Assembly: GCA_002762985.1 (NCBI GenBank)
Contig: PCXZ01000031.1
Location: forward strand, 1 to 50,115
Direction of reading: 5' to 3'
From: Candidatus Woesearchaeota archaeon CG10_big_fil_rev_8_21_14_0_10_44_13
GTDB lineage: Archaea > Nanobdellota > Nanobdellia > Woesearchaeales > UBA12501
DNA: 50,115 bases
Part shown: piece by piece, positions 50,040 through 50,115 of the stretch
Numbering within the stretch: the stretch's first letter is position 1
Layout: every line of letters starts with the position of its first letter
Notes under the pieces: model-generated
The model's database searches: none
Seen by the model: only the letters and a program-made list of their open reading frames with translations
Told to the model about the DNA's origin: nothing
Position numbers and translations under genes: made by a program

Positions 50040-50115
50040 GATCGCTTATTTTCTTATTGAAAATTGTCGGGGTTTAATACCTCGGACTTCAGTCCGACAA
50101 TTGTCAAAAACCGCT
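50040..50115. repeat. Interspersed hairpin element at the window edge
   Basis: Arms AATTGTCGG and CCGACAATT (about 50058-50098) enclose a TAATACCTC motif and a CGGACT/AGTCCG hairpin, as in the 43 kb block (CACT/AGTG). It runs into TCAAAAACCG at the end of the window. The stem bases differ from those of the other copies. Confidence 0.55.

Noticed and set aside
1-50115. IS200/IS605 or RAYT transposase as mover of the hairpin elements
   Set aside because: No Y1 transposase or other transposase gene is visible in this window; the mover, if any, must lie elsewhere.

Overview
The window looks like the chromosome of a DPANN archaeon, most likely of the Woesearchaeota/Pacearchaeota type. The archaeal signs are eL42, eS27, aIF2-alpha, Nop10, eS1, Gins51, Dph6, a PAC2-family protein, TATA boxes near -26 with many leaderless or short-leader starts, and a tRNA with an archaeal-style intron. 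The DPANN assignment is an inference from the S-layer protein type, the tandem Lrp-like regulator and the high load of small toxin-antitoxin (TA) modules. Coding density is high and no complete transposon or CRISPR array is visible.

Layout. 0-5.3 kb: an interspersed hairpin element, dph6 in an operon with a HEPN/MNT pair, a PAC2 protein, a PurM-like enzyme and a DUF2683/RelE pair. 5.3-13.3 kb: a MoxR/BatA-type cluster (two membrane vWA proteins, a coiled-coil protein, a membrane protein, MoxR ATPase, DUF58). 13.3-18.7 kb: histidine phosphatase, FTR1 iron permease, a kinase-fold protein, then the information-processing block nop10, aIF2-alpha, eS27, eL42 and gins51. 18.7-25.2 kb: radical SAM protein, VapBC, a glycosyltransferase, the S-layer protein with a long leader, and tRNA-Leu(UAG) with an apparent D-loop intron. 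25.2-36.3 kb: an accessory region of largely unrecognised genes: a coiled-coil/AAA ATPase/small-protein operon, a 919-residue TPR-kinase fusion, an AbrB-PhoU regulator, and, divergent from that regulator, an operon for a small membrane protein, a coiled-coil protein and a membrane-anchored metzincin-like protein. 36.3-42.8 kb: eS1, ferredoxin, a PAP-head nucleotidyltransferase, a possible degenerate diadenylate-cyclase relative, a tandem Lrp-like regulator, membrane and lipoproteins, an OB-fold protein, a 52-residue protein and an LMW-PTP-like protein. 42.8-43.3 kb: a non-coding block packed with short-loop hairpins. 43.3-50.1 kb: three exported proteins in an operon, a second MNT/HEPN pair, a TctA-like transporter and a GlnD-like nucleotidyltransferase.

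How parts fit. The 5.3-13.3 kb genes match the MoxR-vWA-DUF58 systems thought to assemble or remodel envelope complexes. The divergent AbrB-PhoU gene and metalloprotease operon share a promoter region with a 9-bp-arm palindrome, so the regulator probably controls itself and the operon. An interspersed hairpin family recurs at least six times with different stems on a conserved scaffold, and a hairpin of the same type forms the core of the tRNA intron. The most unusual material is this hairpin family, the tRNA intron, and the 25-36 kb cluster.
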